NCBI GenBank assembly: GCA_016779935.1
Contig: JADHMQ010000014.1
Span: 1 to 45,163 of the forward strand
DNA: 45,163 nt
Direction of reading: 5' to 3'
Source: Flavobacteriales bacterium
GTDB taxonomy: Bacteria > Bacteroidota > Bacteroidia > Flavobacteriales > UBA7312
Of the stretch, positions 42,595 to 45,163 are shown in pieces. Position numbers and translations under genes: made by a program. Numbering within the stretch: position 1 is the first letter of the stretch; each line of letters begins with the position of its first letter. The notes under the pieces are model-generated. The model searched no databases, had not been told where the DNA came from, and saw only the letters and a list, made by a program, of their open reading frames with translations.

Positions 42595-44937
42595 TTAAAA
42601 ATTAAAGTTCCAGGTTATTGAAGGTATTATTGGAAATAGAGAGACTTGCAAGGCTTTGGACTGTAAGTCTCCATCTGCTAAATTTCCTTCACCCTCTACG
42701 TCGAAATAAATGAAGTATGGATTGGCTCGATTGTATAGATTATATATTGAGAAATTCCACGATGAGTTGAACCTCTTGTTAGGCTTGTTTTTGGTGTATG
42801 TAGCAGATATATCCATTCTATGGTAAGCAGGCATTCTGTAACTGTTTCTGTCGCCGTATTCACTATAAATTCGCCCGTCTAGTACATACCTGTCTAAAAC
42901 AGGAGTGAGGGTATTTCCAGTTGCATATACAAAGACGGCAGATAGCACCCATTTATCGTTTAAATCATGCGTAGCAGTCAGTGAGATGTCGTGTGTTCTG
43001 TCGTATTTAGCAGAAAATTCAACGCCATTGTTAAGTTCATCAAATTGACGAGTGGTTTTGGAAATGGTATACCCTAGCCATCCCGTAGTTTTACCTAAGC
43101 GTCTTTTAATGAAAAACTCTAAACCTCTGGATTCTCCATCTCCAAATGTGAAGGAATTGTCAGAGGACGTATTGGTGTTGTCTTCTGGTAAAGCTCCTTC
43201 TCTGTATTCAATGAGGTTATTCATCTTTTTGTGATAGGCTTCAATGGAAGTTTCCCATTTGTTATCGAAAAAATTCTTGAATAGACCAACTGCAAATTGA
43301 CGACCGTACTGAGGTTTTACAATATCTGTACTTGGCACCCATAAATCTGTTGGTAGCGATACACTAGATAGTGATGCCAAATGGATGTACTGGTAGTTTT
43401 GAGTATACGATGCTTTGAATGAACTGTTTTTATCAATTTTATACCTCAATGACAATCTAGGCTCGATGTGTCTGTGGTGCTTTGTAGTGTCACCAGTAAA
43501 CTCGTTTTTAAAATAATCTCTAATAGTAATTGGTCCACCAAACTGAAAACTACTGTATCTAAGTCCAGCGTGGATTTTTAACTCTTCATTCACCTCAATG
43601 TCATCTGAGACGTATAAAGCTCCTTCATTTGAGTATTGTTTGAATATGGATTCCGGCTCAAAGACTACTTCTCCAGAACGCCCCGTTACGCTACCAGGAA
43701 CAAAGGTGTGGTAGGTAAAGTGTGCACCAAATTTTATATTGTGTTTGTAGTTTGGAAGGTATGAGAAATCGACTTTGGTATTCCAATCGGTAATGCTTGA
43801 ATTTAGTTTGAATTCGAAATCGTTTTGTTCGGCACCAAACGAAAATTGATAATCGCTAAAGATGACGGATGTATTTACGAAAAGTTTATCGTTAAAGAGG
43901 TGATTCCAGCGCATGGAAGCTGTTGCATTCCCCCAAGGAATATCAAATTTAAATCCTCTATCTTTATTTCTAAAGCTGAACACATCTCTACCAAAATACC
44001 CACTTAAAAAGATTCTGTCTTTATCAGAAATCCTATAGTTTACCTTTGAGGTAAGGTCAAAGAAGTAGTAGCCTGTACCTTTAAATGCTGAGGTATCATT
44101 AATTAGAGGATTTACGAGAATATCAATATATGTTCTTCGACCAGATAGAATAAACGAACTGGTATCTTTTTTGATAGGTCCTTGCAAGGTAAGTTTTGAG
44201 GATATAAGCCCTAACCCACCATCTACTTCAAACTTTTTACTGTTACCTTCTTTCATTGAAATATCAAGTACTGAAGCCAAACGACCACCGTATTGGGCAG
44301 GCATACCCCCTTTAATGAGATTAATGTCTTTAATGGCATCGGCATTGAATACGGAGAAAAAACCAAATAGGTGAGAGGCATTATATACAGTTGCTTCATC
44401 TAGTAGAATAAGGTTTTGGTCTGGTCCGCCACCACGCACGTAAAAACCTGAACTTCCTTCTCCAGAAGATTGTACACCTGGTAGAAGTTGAATGGTTTTG
44501 AGGACATCTACTTCACCCATAAATGCAGGTAGCTTTTTGATGTTTTTGACATCAATTTTTACCTGACTCATACTCGAGGATTCTACGTTTTTATCGGCTC
44601 CTTCGGATTCAATAACTACTTCTTGAGTGATGATGGCATTAGCTTCTAATGCCACATTTATTCGAATGTCTGTATTTAGATTGATTTTTTTTTGCTGTGT
44701 TTTCAATCCTAGAAAAGCATAGTCAACAGTATATTCGCCTTCTTCTATGGTAAGCGAATAGAATCCGTACTGATTGGTTGAAATGCCTTTTAGGTTTTCT
44801 TTAACATAAACTGTAGCACCAATTAAATACTCACCGGTTTCATTGTCTTTGACGTAACCGCTGAGGGTATATTTCTCTTGAGCTGATAAATGAAAGACCG
44901 CTAGGCAAAGGATAAGTGATAAAAAGGTTTTTTTCAT
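42595..44937 (-). CDS. TonB-dependent receptor with carboxypeptidase-like N-terminal domain
   Basis: A 780-residue outer-membrane receptor. Signal peptide ends LSA-Q (residues 1-19); the carboxypeptidase-like domain follows (YTLSGYVKDNETGEYLIGATVYVKE), then the plug (LKTIQLLPGVQSSGEGSSGFYVRGGGPDQN, NLILLDEATVYNASHLFGF, INLIKGGMPAQYGGRLASVLDISM) and the barrel ending PSITWNFNF. It is the first gene of a pair with the DUF4249 lipoprotein. The subgroup is common in Bacteroidota but its substrates are unknown. It differs from the two other receptors in the window in lacking Cys in the plug. Confidence 0.93.
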   Translation of the reverse strand: MKKTFLSLILCLAVFHLSAQEKYTLSGYVKDNETGEYLIGATVYVKENLKGISTNQYGFYSLTIEEGEYTVDYAFLGLKTQQKKINLNTDIRINVALEANAIITQEVVIESEGADKNVESSSMSQVKIDVKNIKKLPAFMGEVDVLKTIQLLPGVQSSGEGSSGFYVRGGGPDQNLILLDEATVYNASHLFGFFSVFNADAIKDINLIKGGMPAQYGGRLASVLDISMKEGNSKKFEVDGGLGLISSKLTLQGPIKKDTSSFILSGRRTYIDILVNPLINDTSAFKGTGYYFFDLTSKVNYRISDKDRIFLSGYFGRDVFSFRNKDRGFKFDIPWGNATASMRWNHLFNDKLFVNTSVIFSDYQFSFGAEQNDFEFKLNSSITDWNTKVDFSYLPNYKHNIKFGAHFTYHTFVPGSVTGRSGEVVFEPESIFKQYSNEGALYVSDDIEVNEELKIHAGLRYSSFQFGGPITIRDYFKNEFTGDTTKHHRHIEPRLSLRYKIDKNSSFKASYTQNYQYIHLASLSSVSLPTDLWVPSTDIVKPQYGRQFAVGLFKNFFDNKWETSIEAYHKKMNNLIEYREGALPEDNTNTSSDNSFTFGDGESRGLEFFIKRRLGKTTGWLGYTISKTTRQFDELNNGVEFSAKYDRTHDISLTATHDLNDKWVLSAVFVYATGNTLTPVLDRYVLDGRIYSEYGDRNSYRMPAYHRMDISATYTKNKPNKRFNSSWNFSIYNLYNRANPYFIYFDVEGEGNLADGDLQSKALQVSLFPIIPSITWNFNF

Positions 44938-44966
44938 TGTAGGAAATGAATGGAATTTTATTTTTG

Positions 44967-44974
44967 CAAAGTTA
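44967..44974 (-). promoter_or_regulatory. -7 promoter box of the TonB receptor/DUF4249 operon
   Basis: Minus-strand TAACTTTG, exact TAnnTTTG, 29 bases before the ATG at 44937, giving a predicted leader of about 25 bases. Confidence 0.5.
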
Positions 44975-45027
44975 AAACAATTCGGCGTTTATTTGATTTG
45001 ATAATCGATATACTCTGCATTTATTTT

Positions 45028-45105
45028 CGGGATGTAGCTTAGTCCGGTTAAAGTGCGCGTCTGGGGGGCGCGAGATCGGAGGTTCGAATCCTCTCATCCC
45101 GACCA
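45028..45105 (+). tRNA. tRNA-Pro, anticodon GGG
   Basis: A complete cloverleaf of 78 bases including an encoded CCA. Acceptor stem CGGGATG/CATCCCG; D arm GCTT...AAGT with GG in the loop; anticodon stem CGCGT/GCGCG with loop CTGGGGG, so the anticodon at 45063-45065 is GGG; T arm GGAGG-TTCGAAT-CCTCT. Read codons are CCC and CCU. The C1-G72 start is a normal proline tRNA identity element in bacteria. A terminator follows 19 bases later. Confidence 0.96.
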
Positions 45106-45124
45106 CATTTTTACTCCATTTTCT

Positions 45125-45150
45125 AGGGATTTGATCACAAATCCCTTTTT
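45125..45150 (+). terminator. Rho-independent terminator after tRNA-Pro
   Basis: AGGGATTTG (45125-45133) pairs perfectly with CAAATCCCT (45138-45146) around the loop ATCA and is followed by a T run. It implies that the tRNA is transcribed alone or as the last gene. Confidence 0.88.
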
Positions 45151-45163
45151 AATTTATTGATTT

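Noticed and set aside
1-45163. Mobile elements, CRISPR arrays, phage genes or a defence island
   Set aside because: No repeat array, terminal inverted repeats with a transposase, integrase or known defence genes were seen on either strand; the tRNA at the right end has no integrase beside it within the window.

Overview
The window is an AT-rich stretch of a Bacteroidota chromosome, most probably from the Flavobacteriales or a close relative. The evidence is T9SS sorting domains of both kinds (type A and gliding-motility-associated type B), three TonB-dependent receptors with carboxypeptidase-like N-terminal domains, a DUF4249-type lipoprotein paired with a receptor, and -7 promoter boxes of the form TAnnTTTG in front of many genes. 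No integrase, transposase, phage gene or CRISPR array was seen. Most of the window is housekeeping DNA with a few accessory loci.

Layout. 1-5062: the end of a T9SS type A cargo protein, then two tandem paralogous secreted adhesin-like proteins (choice-of-anchor L domain, SprB-like repeats, type B sorting domain). 5084-8996: priA, facing an operon of a LamG-like/coiled-coil/SPOR protein, panB and an RluA-type pseudouridine synthase (start of operon at 11323). 11393-14955: a lipoprotein, dnaK with a strong terminator, and a small membrane protein. 14959-19228: smpB, then a metal-homeostasis locus in which a ZIP transporter and a DtxR/MntR-type regulator are divergent from a TonB receptor gene broken by one in-frame TAG. 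19246-23502: a GNAT enzyme, a phosphoribosyltransferase / methyltransferase / rlmD operon, and rocD. 23520-26613: a compact plus-strand cluster of a Cys-rich exported protein, a TonB receptor, a DsrE-like protein and a candidate 30-residue membrane peptide. 26575-32712: yihY-nadC, rlmH-rdgB, a prolyl oligopeptidase and a membrane-anchored DegQ/DegS-like protease. 32805-33686: a lipoprotein with a duplicated NTF2/SnoaL-like domain, broken by two in-frame stops. 33712-37927: an NlpC/P60 peptidase, a thiolase and a 7TM-HD phosphodiesterase. 37929-40480: a secreted intradiol dioxygenase with a T9SS tail, ridA, the RNase P RNA gene and an unknown secreted protein. 40482-45163: trxB, a DUF4249 lipoprotein, its TonB receptor and tRNA-Pro(GGG).

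The nearest thing to an undescribed system is the 23520-26613 cluster, which looks like a metal- or thiol-handling uptake module (inference). Other points of interest are the Tat-like signal combined with a T9SS tail on the dioxygenase, the back-to-back ridA/rnpB promoters, two palindromes that could be metal-regulator operators, a sigma-54-like element before dnaK, and three in-frame stops (one TAG, one TAA, one TGA) in two genes. Those stops suggest recent gene decay or errors in the assembly. No stretch over 300 bases is empty; the longest one without a protein gene (39182-39547) holds rnpB and its terminator.
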